Of a DNA stretch of 64,000 bases, positions 1 through 8,604 are shown piece after piece (within the stretch, counting starts at the first letter, position 1; every line of letters begins with the position of its first letter). The DNA is from Stenotrophomonas bentonitica (GTDB lineage: Bacteria > Pseudomonadota > Gammaproteobacteria > Xanthomonadales > Xanthomonadaceae): the NCBI RefSeq assembly GCF_002887735.1, contig NZ_PKQP01000002.1, forward strand, positions 310,001 to 374,000, in the 5' to 3' direction. The position numbers and the translations under genes are program-made. The notes beneath the pieces are model-generated. The model was not told the DNA's origin. It worked only from the letters and a program-made list of their open reading frames with translations, and searched no databases.

Positions 1-1220
1 GCGAGCGCGGCGTCGACCACCGGTGCCGCGGCCACGGCGGGCGCCGGGAAGTAACGGTCGGCGAAGTTCTCCAGCAGCTCCCGCCGGATCTGGCCGGTGA
101 TGCCATTGGCGCCGGCGCTGTTGAGGGTGATGAACAGGCCGACATCGTGGTCGCGGAACAGGAACAGCTGCGAGTGGAACGAGTACGTGTCGCCGGCATG
201 GGAGACCACGCGCTGGCCGTTGACATCGATCTCGTAGAACCCGAGCGCCATGGTGTTCAGCGGCGGTGCGAAGCGCGTCTGCGGGGTCAGCATCAGCTGG
301 CTGGTGGCCGCTTTCAGAATGGCCGTGTCGTGCCCGCCCGCCGCGTTCAGATGCGCGATCATGAAACGCGCCATGTCGCTGGCGGTGGCCGACAGCGCAC
401 CGGCCGGGGCCGACGGGGTGACTTCGAACTCGCGCGGCTTGCCCGATCCCAGTGCGTAGCCCTTGCTGACCAGCGCACGCAGCGCCGGCGGCAGGGGCTG
501 GCGGAAGCTGGCGTGCTGCATCTGCAGCGGGGCGAAGATGTGCTGTTGAACGTATTCGGCGAACGGCTGGCCGGACACGCGCTCGACGATGTAGCCGGCC
601 AGGCTGGTGCCGTAGTTCGAATACGCCGGCACGGTGCCCGGCGCGAAGATCTGCGCCGGTATGCGGCGCTTGAGATACGGCCCCAGTTCGACGCCCCCGG
701 CCTCGGCCACCGCCTCGGTGGTCCACATGTACTTGATGTTGGCTTCGAAGCCGCCGGTGTGCGTCATCAGCTGCCGCAGCGTGATCGGCAGGCCGCGTTC
801 GGGCACCTTGAAATCCAGGTACCGGTTGATGTCCGCGTCCAGGTCCAGCTTGCCGGCTTCCACGAGCTGCATGACCGCGGTCCAGGTCATCAGCTTGGAG
901 ACCGATGCCATCCGGAACAGCGTGCGGTCCGGATCCACCGGGGTCTGCTTCTCCACGTCGGAAACGCCGTAACCGCGACGGACCAGGATCCGTCCGTCCT
1001 TGACCACCGTCACCGCGGCACCGGCGATATCGCCACGCGCGATGGCATAGGGCACGAAGCCGTCCAGCCAGGTGGTCGCATCATCGGCAGTCAGCCGGGG
1101 AACGGAATCCACGCCGGGCGCGGGGGCGTCCTGGGGTGGGGAGGGTGGCCGCTGTGCCTCGGCCTGGAACGACAGCAACAGCCCACAGCACAACGCGACA
1201 AGTCCTGACAACGCACGCAT
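1..1220 (-). CDS. Serine hydrolase of the beta-lactamase/CubicO family, C-terminus cut by the window edge
   Basis: A minus-strand frame begins at ATG 1220 and runs off the left edge without a stop, giving about 406 residues. It opens with a hydrophobic signal peptide (roughly residues 1-22) ending near AEAQ, so the protein is probably exported. The class C beta-lactamase/penicillin-binding fold is marked by the SxxK motif SVSK near residue 106 and the YSN (YxN) motif near residue 200, with an HTGG stretch near 154. Such proteins are D-alanyl-D-alanine peptidases or esterases; true beta-lactamase activity cannot be inferred. It diverges from the XRE-cupin regulator at 1545, which could control it. 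The long plus-strand open frame covering the same DNA is a codon-bias shadow. Confidence 0.88.
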   Translation of the reverse strand, partial: MRALSGLVALCCGLLLSFQAEAQRPPSPPQDAPAPGVDSVPRLTADDATTWLDGFVPYAIARGDIAGAAVTVVKDGRILVRRGYGVSDVEKQTPVDPDRTLFRMASVSKLMTWTAVMQLVEAGKLDLDADINRYLDFKVPERGLPITLRQLMTHTGGFEANIKYMWTTEAVAEAGGVELGPYLKRRIPAQIFAPGTVPAYSNYGTSLAGYIVERVSGQPFAEYVQQHIFAPLQMQHASFRQPLPPALRALVSKGYALGSGKPREFEVTPSAPAGALSATASDMARFMIAHLNAAGGHDTAILKAATSQLMLTPQTRFAPPLNTMALGFYEIDVNGQRVVSHAGDTYSFHSQLFLFRDHDVGLFITLNSAGANGITGQIRRELLENFADRYFPAPAVAAAPVVDAAL

Positions 1221-1544
1221 GTGACGATCCCCTCTGGAACTGGAAGACGCGGCACCCCGGAGCGAATCATCGGAGGGCCAAAAACCATCTCAATCAGACA
1301 ACAATATTCCTGATTAGAGAATTGTCAAATGCGCGTGATCGTCGCCGGATCATGCGCGACGGGGCAAATGTGACGTCTGGGTGTCCTGAACGCGCTATCC
1401 CGCGCTAATTGGGAACGTTTTCAGGGCAGTGGAGGCGGCGATCGGAGACGAACGCGACAAGAAACCATCCTGATCAGGATGGCATTCATCTCTACGTAGT
1501 ATCGTATCCACAACTTCACCAGCAATAGCCCAAAGGTCCTGTCG
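1221..1544. promoter_or_regulatory. Divergent intergenic region between serine hydrolase and XRE-cupin regulator
   Basis: About 320 bp, visibly richer in A+T than the flanking genes, separating two divergent genes, so it should hold both promoters. It contains an 18-bp perfect palindrome (1465-1482), the short palindrome CTACGTAG (1493-1500), and an AT-rich stretch around 1300-1330 with the loose dyad ATTC-N9-GAAT. No ORF or RNA gene was recognised. Confidence 0.6.
1465..1482. promoter_or_regulatory. 18-bp perfect palindrome, candidate operator
   Basis: CCATCCTGA-TCAGGATGG is its own reverse complement. It lies 62 bp before the ATG of the XRE-cupin regulator, a usual place for an autoregulatory operator of an HTH dimer. 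The palindrome is seen directly; binding by the neighbouring regulator is inferred. Confidence 0.5.
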
Positions 1545-2180
1545 ATGAGCCCGAAAAGCCCGACGCTCGGAACCCTGCTGCGCGGCCTGCGCACGCGCCA
1601 GGGGTGGACGCTCAAGGAAATGAGCGAACACACCGAAATCCCCCTGTCCACGTTGTCGAAGATCGAACACGACCGCCTGACGTTGACCTACGACAAGCTG
1701 CAGCATCTGGCGCAGCGTTTGAACCTGCGCATGTCCGAGCTGTTCTCCGAACCGGATTCGGACAGCGCGCCCAAGCCGGTCACCGCCCGCCGCAGCCTCG
1801 GCTCGCTGGACAAGGCGCTGCGCGTGCAGACCGACAACTACGATTACTACTATCTGTGCACGGAACTGCGCCGCAAGCGGATGATCCCGATCCTCACCAA
1901 GGTGCGCGCCAAGACCACGGCCGAGTTCGGCGAACTGGTCCGCCACCCGGGCGAGGAATACGTGCACGTGATGGAAGGCCGCATCCAGGTCCACACCGAG
2001 TTCTACGATCCAGTGGTGCTGGAGACCGGGCAGGGCATCTACATCGACAGCCAGATGGGCCACGCCTACATCGTTGATACCGGCTGCGAGGAAGCGGTGC
2101 TGCTGGCCGTCTGTGCCAGCGCGGATGAGGATCTGATGGAATCGCTGATCACCCTGCATGAGCAGGAGGGCGGGGTCTGA
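1545..2180 (+). CDS. XRE-family transcriptional regulator with C-terminal cupin sensor domain
   Basis: 211 aa. Residues about 8-65 form a Cro/CI-type helix-turn-helix (LLRGLRTRQGWTLKEMSE, then a second helix containing STLSKIEHDR). A linker leads to a cupin barrel around residues 115-195 with the conserved pieces GEEYVHVMEG and GQGIYIDSQMGHAY. HTH-cupin proteins such as PuuR sense small metabolites with the barrel and repress nearby catabolic or transport genes. It is divergent from the serine hydrolase and convergent with the glycosidase gene (13 bp between stops). The ligand is unknown. The ATG at 1545 follows a short non-coding leader holding the palindrome at 1465. Confidence 0.9.
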   Translation: MSPKSPTLGTLLRGLRTRQGWTLKEMSEHTEIPLSTLSKIEHDRLTLTYDKLQHLAQRLNLRMSELFSEPDSDSAPKPVTARRSLGSLDKALRVQTDNYDYYYLCTELRRKRMIPILTKVRAKTTAEFGELVRHPGEEYVHVMEGRIQVHTEFYDPVVLETGQGIYIDSQMGHAYIVDTGCEEAVLLAVCASADEDLMESLITLHEQEGGV

Positions 2181-2193
2181 CCCGTCCCCAGCC

Positions 2194-5100
2194 TCACCAG
2201 GTCGCCTCCAGGCGGCGGAACGGCTGATTGAGCAGTACACCGCGTGCGTCGTAATCAGTGAGCGTGCGGCCATCCACCCGTACGGTGGCGGGGCGCGTGC
2301 GGCTGGGCCACCAGACCCGCACCGCGGTGTCCTTGCGCAGTCCCGTGCCCAGCGTGACCTGAAGCGTTCCCTGGTGCTGCCGTGCCTGCACGGCCAAGGT
2401 GCCATGGGCGGTCGGCAGCCGATCCACGGCCAGCCCGTCACCGGCCAGCCACGAGGGCGGGGTGCCCGGCAGCAGCGACAGCGCGTCATCGTCCTCGCGC
2501 ATCAGCATCCCGAACAGGGTGCGGCCGTACTCGGCGCCGATCCAGGTGTGTGGCATGTCGCCGAGGTAGCGCGGGAAACGAAGCCGTGAGTGCACCACCT
2601 CGGCCAGCACCTGCCACTCCAGCGGCTGGCGGTCGTGCAGCAGCCCCTGCAGCAGTTCATCGGCGGCCTCGGGCTGGTCCAGGTGCACGTAGCTCAGCAC
2701 GTTGCGGATTTCATACGGCGTGTAGGCGTATAGCGCGCCCGGTTCGCTGCGCTTGCGCACGTCCTGCAGATACCGCGCGAACGTCGTGCGCAGTGCGTCC
2801 GCCGGCAGGACATCCTGGGCGCCGGTGGGATCCAGCGCGATCGACACGCCGGTGGGGTCGCCATCACCCAGGTCGGCCGAGGAGGGAATGAAGTCGATGC
2901 CCTTCCACGCCATCGTCGCGCGGATCGACGCGGCCAGTGCGTCGTGCAGGGCGGTGTACTGCTGGCGCGCCCATGCTGCGGTTTCGTGATCGCCCAGCGA
3001 CTCGGCCAACCACGCACCGTCATGCCAACCCTTCAGGCCCCAGTAGTCATCCCAGTAGCTGTGCGTGGGCGACGGGTAGCCTTCGTGGCTGATCGACGGC
3101 GCCAGGATCCCGGCGAAGCGTTCGGGCGAGGGCTGGTTGGCCATGTAGCCCGGCACCAGCGTGCGCTCGCGCAGTTCCTGCAGGAAGCGCATCGCCGCTT
3201 TCACCTTGGGCAGGTAGGCCCGTACCGACTCCGGGCCGCCATCGAGCCGGGCCACGTCGGCGACCAGGGCGATGTACTGGCCCTGGCTGTCGTACTCGAT
3301 ATCCGAACCGAAGCCGGTGTTGACGCTGCCATCGTCATTGAGGATCGGCGAGACCAGCCCGTTGGCGTGCAAGCCATGCTCGCTGTACCAGGCCAGGTAA
3401 TCGCGCGCCACCTTGGACTCGCCCATGCGCAGCAGCACCGCGGAGGTCGCCATGCCGTCGCGGATGAAGGAGCGGTTGTAGTTGCGCGGGCCAGGCTGCA
3501 TCGCCGGGCCGGTCTGGTTGATCAACATGTAGGCGGCCTGCGCGCGCAGCATGTCCACCAGCGAGGGGTCGGGCAGGCGCAGGCCGACCTGGCCCAGGCG
3601 CGCCTGCCAGTCATCCGAAGCACGTTTGGCCAGGGCGTCGTAGGTGGCATCGGGTGCAGGCGGAAGGGCAGCCAGATCCAGCGCCGGGGCTTCAGGCAGG
3701 GCGCCGTCCTTCGCAGAAGGCGCCGTGCCCAGCGGGAACGCGACCACCACCGAACGGCTGTCGCCCGGCGCCAGCTGCATGCGGTAGGTCAGCGCGGCGG
3801 CGGCCAGGCCCTCGGCATCGCGTGCCTGCGTAGTGGCAGGCAGCGTGCCGTTGGCGATCGCTGTGGTGATTTCCGTGCGGCCATCCGCGCCGAACGGGGC
3901 CGCACCGGCAACGTCAACGGGCGTCAGTGACTGCAGCAGGGCGCGGCCATTGACGCGCACGCGCTGACCCTCGATGGCGACCTCGCGGATCGCCGACAGG
4001 CCACCGTTCTGCCACGGTGGATTCATCTGCATCGGCCGCACCGCCAACGTCAGAGTGCCGCTGACAGGCAAAGTGCCGGTGTTGCGCAGGCGGTGGCGCA
4101 CGAAGGTTACCGGCTGTCCGTCGAGCTCGACGGCGAACGCTTCGCTCTGCAGTTCAAGCCCCGGTTGTGGCGACCAGGTTGCCGACGGCATCGGCTTCCA
4201 GCCATCGCGCAGCGCGTGCCGCACCGGCGCCCCGGCGGCACCCGCGGCGACACCGTCCGCACTGCGCCAGATCGGCTGCACCAGCGGTGCGCCCTTGAAG
4301 GCCTCGATGTTGCCGTACTCGTCGAAGATCGATTTCTGCCGGCCGGCATGGATGCCGACCGCGGTCCAATAGGTCTGCTGCAGGTGCAGCGACGCAGGGA
4401 ACAACGCGCGCTGCGCGCCGCTGGCGGCGATCTGATAGCGCTTCATCGGCGTCATCACTGCCTTCGGACCCAGCAGCCGCAGGCGGGCCACCTGCGGCAC
4501 GCCGCCGTCCACCGTCAAGCGCAGCGCCGTGGCGGTCACGGCAGCCGGCGCGGCCAACCAGCTTTGCTGCCGGGTACCGGCCTGCGGGTCTTTCGCAAGC
4601 TCGACCCAGCGCCCCTGCGCATCACGCGCCTGCAGCCGCGCGGCGCCGTGCGCCCCGGCCCAGTCCACGGCCAGGCCGGTGGTGGACACCGCACGCGGCA
4701 ATGCGATGTCAAGCGCGTGCGCACCGTCCTTGCCAGGTGGAACGGCCACCGCACTGCCGCCTTGCCACAGCGCCGCGGCCCGCGTTGCATCCACGCCGGC
4801 CACGCGCGCGCTGGTGGTGCTGTCCAGCGGCTCCAGCTCGAAGATCGACACGCCCCAGTCCGAGGTGCGCTCCGGACTGGCCAGGCGCAGGTAACGCGCC
4901 TGGCGCGGCGCGAAGTAGAGCGTCTCGATACCGCCGAGTGAATCGCGCATGGTGTAGGCCGGCTGCCACTGCTGCCCATTCAGCGAGGTCTGCAGGGTGT
5001 AGCCCTCGGGATTGGATACATCCCAGGTGATCTGCACGCCGCTGAGCGTGCTCGGTTGGCCCAGGTCCACCTGGAACCAGTGGCCGGGGCTGAAGGCACC

Positions 5101-5262
5101 GCCGGTGACCGTGGTCGGGTCGCCATCGATCAGGTGGCTGACCGCCATCGCCGGCACCTGCTGCGAAGAACTGCTGGCCTGCCACTGGCTGCGCGGCGCC
5201 ACGGGCTGGGCAGCCGCGGGCAGGCTCAGGGCGAGGGCGGCGAAGAGCAGGGCGCGGGCCAT
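2194..5262 (-). CDS. Secreted discoidin (F5/8 type C)-domain protein with six-hairpin glycosidase-like catalytic region
   Basis: About 1022 aa from ATG 5262, chosen because a signal peptide (MARALLFAALALSLPAAAQP) starts exactly there; an in-frame upstream start at 5316 would bury it. After cleavage comes a discoidin/F5-8-type-C carbohydrate-binding module (about residues 25-145), a second beta-rich module, and a C-terminal alpha/alpha-toroid region (about 560-980) with NYNRSFIRDGMATSAVLLRM, HEGYPSPTHSYWDDYWGLKG and PHTWIGAEYGR pieces. This resembles GH15/GH63/GH78-type debranching or glycosidase folds. It is probably a periplasmic or extracellular polysaccharide hydrolase; the substrate is not readable. 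The LacI-type site at 5375 suggests sugar-responsive repression. Confidence 0.8.
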   Translation of the reverse strand: MARALLFAALALSLPAAAQPVAPRSQWQASSSSQQVPAMAVSHLIDGDPTTVTGGAFSPGHWFQVDLGQPSTLSGVQITWDVSNPEGYTLQTSLNGQQWQPAYTMRDSLGGIETLYFAPRQARYLRLASPERTSDWGVSIFELEPLDSTTSARVAGVDATRAAALWQGGSAVAVPPGKDGAHALDIALPRAVSTTGLAVDWAGAHGAARLQARDAQGRWVELAKDPQAGTRQQSWLAAPAAVTATALRLTVDGGVPQVARLRLLGPKAVMTPMKRYQIAASGAQRALFPASLHLQQTYWTAVGIHAGRQKSIFDEYGNIEAFKGAPLVQPIWRSADGVAAGAAGAPVRHALRDGWKPMPSATWSPQPGLELQSEAFAVELDGQPVTFVRHRLRNTGTLPVSGTLTLAVRPMQMNPPWQNGGLSAIREVAIEGQRVRVNGRALLQSLTPVDVAGAAPFGADGRTEITTAIANGTLPATTQARDAEGLAAAALTYRMQLAPGDSRSVVVAFPLGTAPSAKDGALPEAPALDLAALPPAPDATYDALAKRASDDWQARLGQVGLRLPDPSLVDMLRAQAAYMLINQTGPAMQPGPRNYNRSFIRDGMATSAVLLRMGESKVARDYLAWYSEHGLHANGLVSPILNDDGSVNTGFGSDIEYDSQGQYIALVADVARLDGGPESVRAYLPKVKAAMRFLQELRERTLVPGYMANQPSPERFAGILAPSISHEGYPSPTHSYWDDYWGLKGWHDGAWLAESLGDHETAAWARQQYTALHDALAASIRATMAWKGIDFIPSSADLGDGDPTGVSIALDPTGAQDVLPADALRTTFARYLQDVRKRSEPGALYAYTPYEIRNVLSYVHLDQPEAADELLQGLLHDRQPLEWQVLAEVVHSRLRFPRYLGDMPHTWIGAEYGRTLFGMLMREDDDALSLLPGTPPSWLAGDGLAVDRLPTAHGTLAVQARQHQGTLQVTLGTGLRKDTAVRVWWPSRTRPATVRVDGRTLTDYDARGVLLNQPFRRLEATW

Positions 5263-5581
5263 GACGCGGCGCGGCCGGTGCACGGCAATCGAACGGTCAG
5301 CATGCAGCCCCATCAACGCGCTCCTGATCTCAAACGACCGCCAACGGCGGGGTGCGGCACACGCTAGCAGGGCCTGTAATCGTTTACATGACGCGTCGCA
5401 ATATGGCCGGGGCCGTCACCCTGCCGCCGTCGCGATCCGGTCGCGCAGCCACCGGCGCGCCGGATCGTGGTGGACGCGTTCGTGCTGGCTGCATGCGTTG
5501 CCGCTTTCGTGATGCACTGCGCTGGGCGATGCGTGACCCTTCTGCGATAGTCGCGACATATAAATCACGCGCGTTAGATTG
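5263..5581. promoter_or_regulatory. Divergent intergenic region upstream of the glycosidase and phosphotransferase genes
   Basis: Roughly 320 bp containing the LacI-type operator at 5375-5388 on the glycosidase side and an AT-rich stretch (TATAAATC near 5560) just before the phosphotransferase start, a plausible -10 region. Nothing coding was recognised. Confidence 0.5.
5375..5388. promoter_or_regulatory. LacI-family-type operator
   Basis: TGTAA-TCGT-TTACA is an inverted repeat with a central CG, the hallmark of LacI/GalR-family operators. It lies 113 bp upstream of the chosen start of the minus-strand glycosidase gene. No LacI-family gene occurs in this window, so the regulator would act from elsewhere. 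Confidence 0.55.
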
Positions 5582-6610
5582 ATGCTTCATCCACAAGAGT
5601 TGTCCGCAGCGCAGATCATCCACGTGCTGGATGAGGTGTTCGGCGTGCGTGCCACTGCGGTGCTGCAACGCGCCGGCGGAGCGGATGCGGGGGCGACGGT
5701 GTACCAGGTGGCTGGCCCGGACGGCGCGCGCTGGTGGTTGAAATGCCGCCGCTATGCGGTGGCCCCGGTGGTGTGGACCGTGCTGCACCACCTGCGCGAG
5801 CACGCCGGCCTTCGGGAAGTGATCGCGCCGCTGCCCACGCGCGATGGTGCGGCGGCGGCGAGCTGGGCCGGGCTGCAGTGGACGCTGTTTCCGTATGTCG
5901 AGGCGTTCTCCGGTTTTGAAGAGGCGCTCTCGCGGGGGCATTGGGAACGGCTCGGACGGGTGCTGCGCCAGGTGCATGAGGCGCGGCTGCCGACCGAGCT
6001 CTCCGATTCCCTGCGTCGCCCGGTGTTCGACGACGACACTGCGGTGGAACGCGTCGGCGCGTGGCTGCAGCGGGCCGATGCGCGGATACCCGTACGCGAT
6101 GCCCTGGGCGAGGAGTACCTGGCACTGTGGTGCCGCCATCGCCAGCGGATCGAGGCGATCTGGCAGCGCTGTGGCGAGCTGCGGGCGCGGATCGGTGAGG
6201 GACGATGTCCGCGCGTGCTGTGTCACGCGGATCTGCACGCGGGCAATGTGCTGGTAGGGCCGGGCGCCAGCGTCTTTCTGATCGACTGGGACGACATGGT
6301 GCTGGCGCCGCGCGAGCGTGATCTGATGTTCATCGGCGCAGGCATGGGCGGGCGCTGGGGACGTGAACAGCCGCCGGGCTTCGTCGAGGGCTACGGTCCG
6401 GTCACGGTCGACCCGCTGCGGGTGGCCTACTACCGCCACTGGCGGATCCTGCAGGACCTGCAGGAATTCCATGACCTGCTGCTCGAGCCCGGCGCCACGG
6501 CGCGTCCACCTGCACAGCGACGCCAGGCCCTGCGTTACATGGCCGAGCAGTTCGCACCCGGCAACGTCGCCGATTGCGCGGCCCGTGCATGGCAGGCCAC
6601 ACAGGGCTGA
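5582..6610 (+). CDS. APH-like phosphotransferase (aminoglycoside/choline/homoserine kinase fold)
   Basis: 342 aa starting at ATG 5582 (a TTG lies immediately before). The protein-kinase-like phosphotransferase fold shows the Brenner catalytic loop HADLHAGN (H215, D217, N222) and the metal-binding IDWDD (D235). Residues 41-57 supply the nucleotide-lobe strands. Relatives include stress-response kinases of the YihE/SrkA type, choline kinases and aminoglycoside kinases. Substrate is uncertain; nothing around it indicates antibiotic resistance. It converges with hipA, 9 bp apart. Confidence 0.85.
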   Translation: MLHPQELSAAQIIHVLDEVFGVRATAVLQRAGGADAGATVYQVAGPDGARWWLKCRRYAVAPVVWTVLHHLREHAGLREVIAPLPTRDGAAAASWAGLQWTLFPYVEAFSGFEEALSRGHWERLGRVLRQVHEARLPTELSDSLRRPVFDDDTAVERVGAWLQRADARIPVRDALGEEYLALWCRHRQRIEAIWQRCGELRARIGEGRCPRVLCHADLHAGNVLVGPGASVFLIDWDDMVLAPRERDLMFIGAGMGGRWGREQPPGFVEGYGPVTVDPLRVAYYRHWRILQDLQEFHDLLLEPGATARPPAQRRQALRYMAEQFAPGNVADCAARAWQATQG

Positions 6611-6619
6611 GGCCGCCGC

Positions 6620-7927
6620 TCAGCGGATGTCGGTACGCAGGCTGCCGCGGATCTGATCGCGCCAGACCCCGGCCACGCCGGCGTCGTCGGCAAAGTGTGG
6701 CCAACGCAGCACGCTGTGCCGGACCTGTTCAATGATGTCGCGGGCGCGGCGGGCATTGATCGAGGCGGTGGCGGCACATGCGGCCAGGTCGGCCAGGTCG
6801 AAACCCTCGCGCTTGCCGTTGATCGACATCTGGTGCCGGGCCGTCCAGTCGCCGTCCGGGTTGTAGGCCCAGGTGATGTCGAAGGCAGGCGACAGCGACC
6901 ACTGGCCCTGCCGATCCATCAGGTAGGCGATGTTCTTGACGTGGTCGTCCTGGTTGCGGGCGATCACGTTGAACACCATCCGCCGGAACTGTTCCTCCAG
7001 CTGCGCCATGGGCAGGCGCAGCTGGCGCATGACCAGCAACGCCTGCTCATAGGAGTACGCATCGGGATCGTTGAAGTCGAAGTGAGCCATCGCCGCCAGC
7101 GACTGCATATGGTGCTTGCCACCGGCCTCGGTGCGGTCGAAGCGTTGGGTCATGAAGTGGCGGCGGCCGCCTTCCTCCAGCAGCCGGCACTCGCTGATCT
7201 GGATGCCCGCATCCCGTGCCATCAGCGCGTACGCGTACTCGACCACGCCGTAACCTTTGGGGTCAGCCAGCTCCTTGTCGCGGTTGTTCTGTACGCCATC
7301 GAACTTGAGCAGCCAGTAGCTGAAGCCTGGCGCGGCCGCGGCCTGGCCCGATCGGACTTCACCGGTGCTTTCGTTCCAGGCGATCACGGCTTTGGCCCGT
7401 GCGCCACCGGCCGAGGTGCCCACGCGCAGAATGTCGCGCAGCGCATCGGCGCGTTCTTCATCGCCGAAGGAGGCGCGCAGATTGTCGCGGTTGCTCAGGA
7501 CTTCGGTGGCCAGCGCGACCAAGGCATCGATCTGGATCTTGTGCGCCGTGCGGACGCGCGGACCATGCACGGGCGAGAACTCCAGCGCGCCCATGCCGCG
7601 CGTGCCGGTGTAGCACAGCCGCTCCACCGCGTTGAAGCTGTCCGGGGTGCGGCCCTGCGTGGCCAGCCACGCGTTGATCAGGGTGTTGCCGTACTTGTCC
7701 GGCAAGGCATCGGCGAGCAGGCCGGGCAGGCCATGGAAGCCTGCGGGGTTGAGCGAGGGGAAGCTGAAGACCCGCTCCGCCGCCAACGGCATGGTCAGAG
7801 GGGCGACTTCGATGCTGGAGCGTGCAAACGCCGGGTCGTAGGCAAACTGCGCGATCCGCTCGCCGTCGGCCAGTGTCACCGCGCCGATCCGGCTGCCCCA
7901 CAAGCGCACCTCGGCCGTGGTACTCAT
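6620..7927 (-). CDS. hipA: HipA-family serine/threonine kinase toxin
   Basis: 435 aa. The N-terminal HipA domain is followed by the kinase domain with a glycine-rich phosphate loop (GTSAGGARAK, residues 170-179), the catalytic NQDDHVKN (N325, D327, D328) and the metal-binding SPAFD (346-350). In Escherichia coli HipA phosphorylates glutamyl-tRNA synthetase and induces persistence; related HipA-like toxins can use other targets. All key catalytic residues appear intact. Its ATG overlaps the stop of the upstream antitoxin gene by 4 bp, so the two are translationally coupled and presumably co-repressed through the operators at 8318-8419. Confidence 0.92.
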   Translation of the reverse strand: MSTTAEVRLWGSRIGAVTLADGERIAQFAYDPAFARSSIEVAPLTMPLAAERVFSFPSLNPAGFHGLPGLLADALPDKYGNTLINAWLATQGRTPDSFNAVERLCYTGTRGMGALEFSPVHGPRVRTAHKIQIDALVALATEVLSNRDNLRASFGDEERADALRDILRVGTSAGGARAKAVIAWNESTGEVRSGQAAAAPGFSYWLLKFDGVQNNRDKELADPKGYGVVEYAYALMARDAGIQISECRLLEEGGRRHFMTQRFDRTEAGGKHHMQSLAAMAHFDFNDPDAYSYEQALLVMRQLRLPMAQLEEQFRRMVFNVIARNQDDHVKNIAYLMDRQGQWSLSPAFDITWAYNPDGDWTARHQMSINGKREGFDLADLAACAATASINARRARDIIEQVRHSVLRWPHFADDAGVAGVWRDQIRGSLRTDIR

Positions 7928-8274
7928 TGCTCATCGCCCCAGGTCCACGGCTTGGCCGGTGCCGACGCGGCCACCCCCGGTCGGGCACGCTGGCGCGGCT
8001 GGCCGCGGCGTTCCAGCAGGTCGATCGGATTGGGGCTGTCGCTGGGCAGCAGGGCGTCCAGCGCCTCCAGCCTGCCGAGGGCGCGCAGGTATCGGATCAG
8101 GTTGGCCAGTTGCGCGGGCGTACCGTCTTCGAGCCGCTGCACGGTGCGTTTGGAGACGCCGGCCGCATCCGCCAGCTGTTCCTGGGTGAGTCCCTGCGAA
8201 AGGCGCATGCGCGCAAGGCGTAGCCCAAGCTCCAGCAGCACCGCCTCGTCGGTCATCAGATGTGTGATCGTCAT
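7924..8274 (-). CDS. hipB: HipB-like XRE antitoxin and autorepressor
   Basis: 116 aa from ATG 8274. This start is favoured over the in-frame ATG 8301 because a perfect AGGAGG (complement of 8283-8288) sits 8 nt upstream. The XRE helix-turn-helix spans about residues 18-75 (GLTQEQLADAAGVSKRTVQR). The C-terminal tail is basic, proline-rich and probably disordered. HipB proteins neutralise HipA and bind palindromic operators as dimers; three matching palindromes lie directly upstream. The tail ends WTWGDEQ. Antitoxin tails ending in Trp are known to matter for degradation in E. coli HipB, but the relation here is only suggestive. Confidence 0.88.
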   Translation of the reverse strand: MTITHLMTDEAVLLELGLRLARMRLSQGLTQEQLADAAGVSKRTVQRLEDGTPAQLANLIRYLRALGRLEALDALLPSDSPNPIDLLERRGQPRQRARPGVAASAPAKPWTWGDEQ

Positions 8275-8317
8275 AAAGTGACCCTCCTGACGCGTTATCA
8301 TCCTCTTTGGGGCTACG

Positions 8318-8333
8318 GCGTCAAGTATGACGC
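8318..8333. promoter_or_regulatory. hipB operator O1: HipB-type operator 1
   Basis: GCGTCA-AGTA-TGACGC is a perfect 6-4-6 inverted repeat 44 bp upstream of the hipB ATG. It shares the pattern GCGYCA-N4-TGRCGC with the next two sites. Confidence 0.65.
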
Positions 8334-8363
8334 TTTGTGGAGCTTAAATTGTTTTTATATAAA

Positions 8364-8379
8364 GCGCCACGTATGGCGC
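8364..8379. promoter_or_regulatory. hipB operator O2: HipB-type operator 2
   Basis: GCGCCA-CGTA-TGGCGC is a perfect 6-4-6 inverted repeat starting 46 bp from the start of operator 1. Its right half extends into a 13-bp arm, TATGGCGCGTTAT (8372-8384), exactly complementary to ATAACGCGCCATA (8399-8411) in operator 3. Confidence 0.65.
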
Positions 8380-8403
8380 GTTATAAGACGATATGAGCAT
8401 AAC

Positions 8404-8419
8404 GCGCCATAAGTGACGC
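8404..8419. promoter_or_regulatory. hipB operator O3: HipB-type operator 3
   Basis: GCGCCA-TAAG-TGACGC is a 6-4-6 inverted repeat with one mismatch, 40 bp from operator 2. It combines the half-site variants seen in operators 1 and 2. Confidence 0.6.
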
Positions 8420-8604
8420 TTAAAGACAGGGATATTCGCGCGCGCAAGTGGGACCCCGAATCCGTGGCCGGCACGATGAGCATCGGCCAAGCAGCAACAT
8501 CGCCGCGATCCTGTCGAAATGCGGCCCACCTGCACCGGCGCTCAGTGCACGGCGTTTGCTAAAATTCGCAGTTCACTCTGGACGCTGCAAAAGAAGGACC
8601 TTGA

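Larger units (their letters stand above)
8275..8604. promoter_or_regulatory. Intergenic region between hipBA and ugd, with operator array and ugd promoter
   Basis: About 330 bp. The hipB-proximal half is AT-rich and contains three related palindromes (8318, 8364, 8404). The ugd-proximal half has a TAAAAT (8560-8565), a possible -10, and a good ribosome binding site AAGGA (8594-8598) six bases before the ugd ATG. No coding sequence is evident. Confidence 0.65.

Noticed and set aside
147..1208. 353-codon plus-strand open frame at the left edge
   Set aside because: Antisense to the serine hydrolase with SxxK and YxN motifs, whose frame runs off the window edge.
6695..8281. 528-codon plus-strand open frame opposite hipBA
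   Set aside because: It is antisense to clear HipA and HipB coding sequences with all catalytic motifs; its translation is Arg/Gln/Gly-rich shadow sequence typical of high-G+C DNA.
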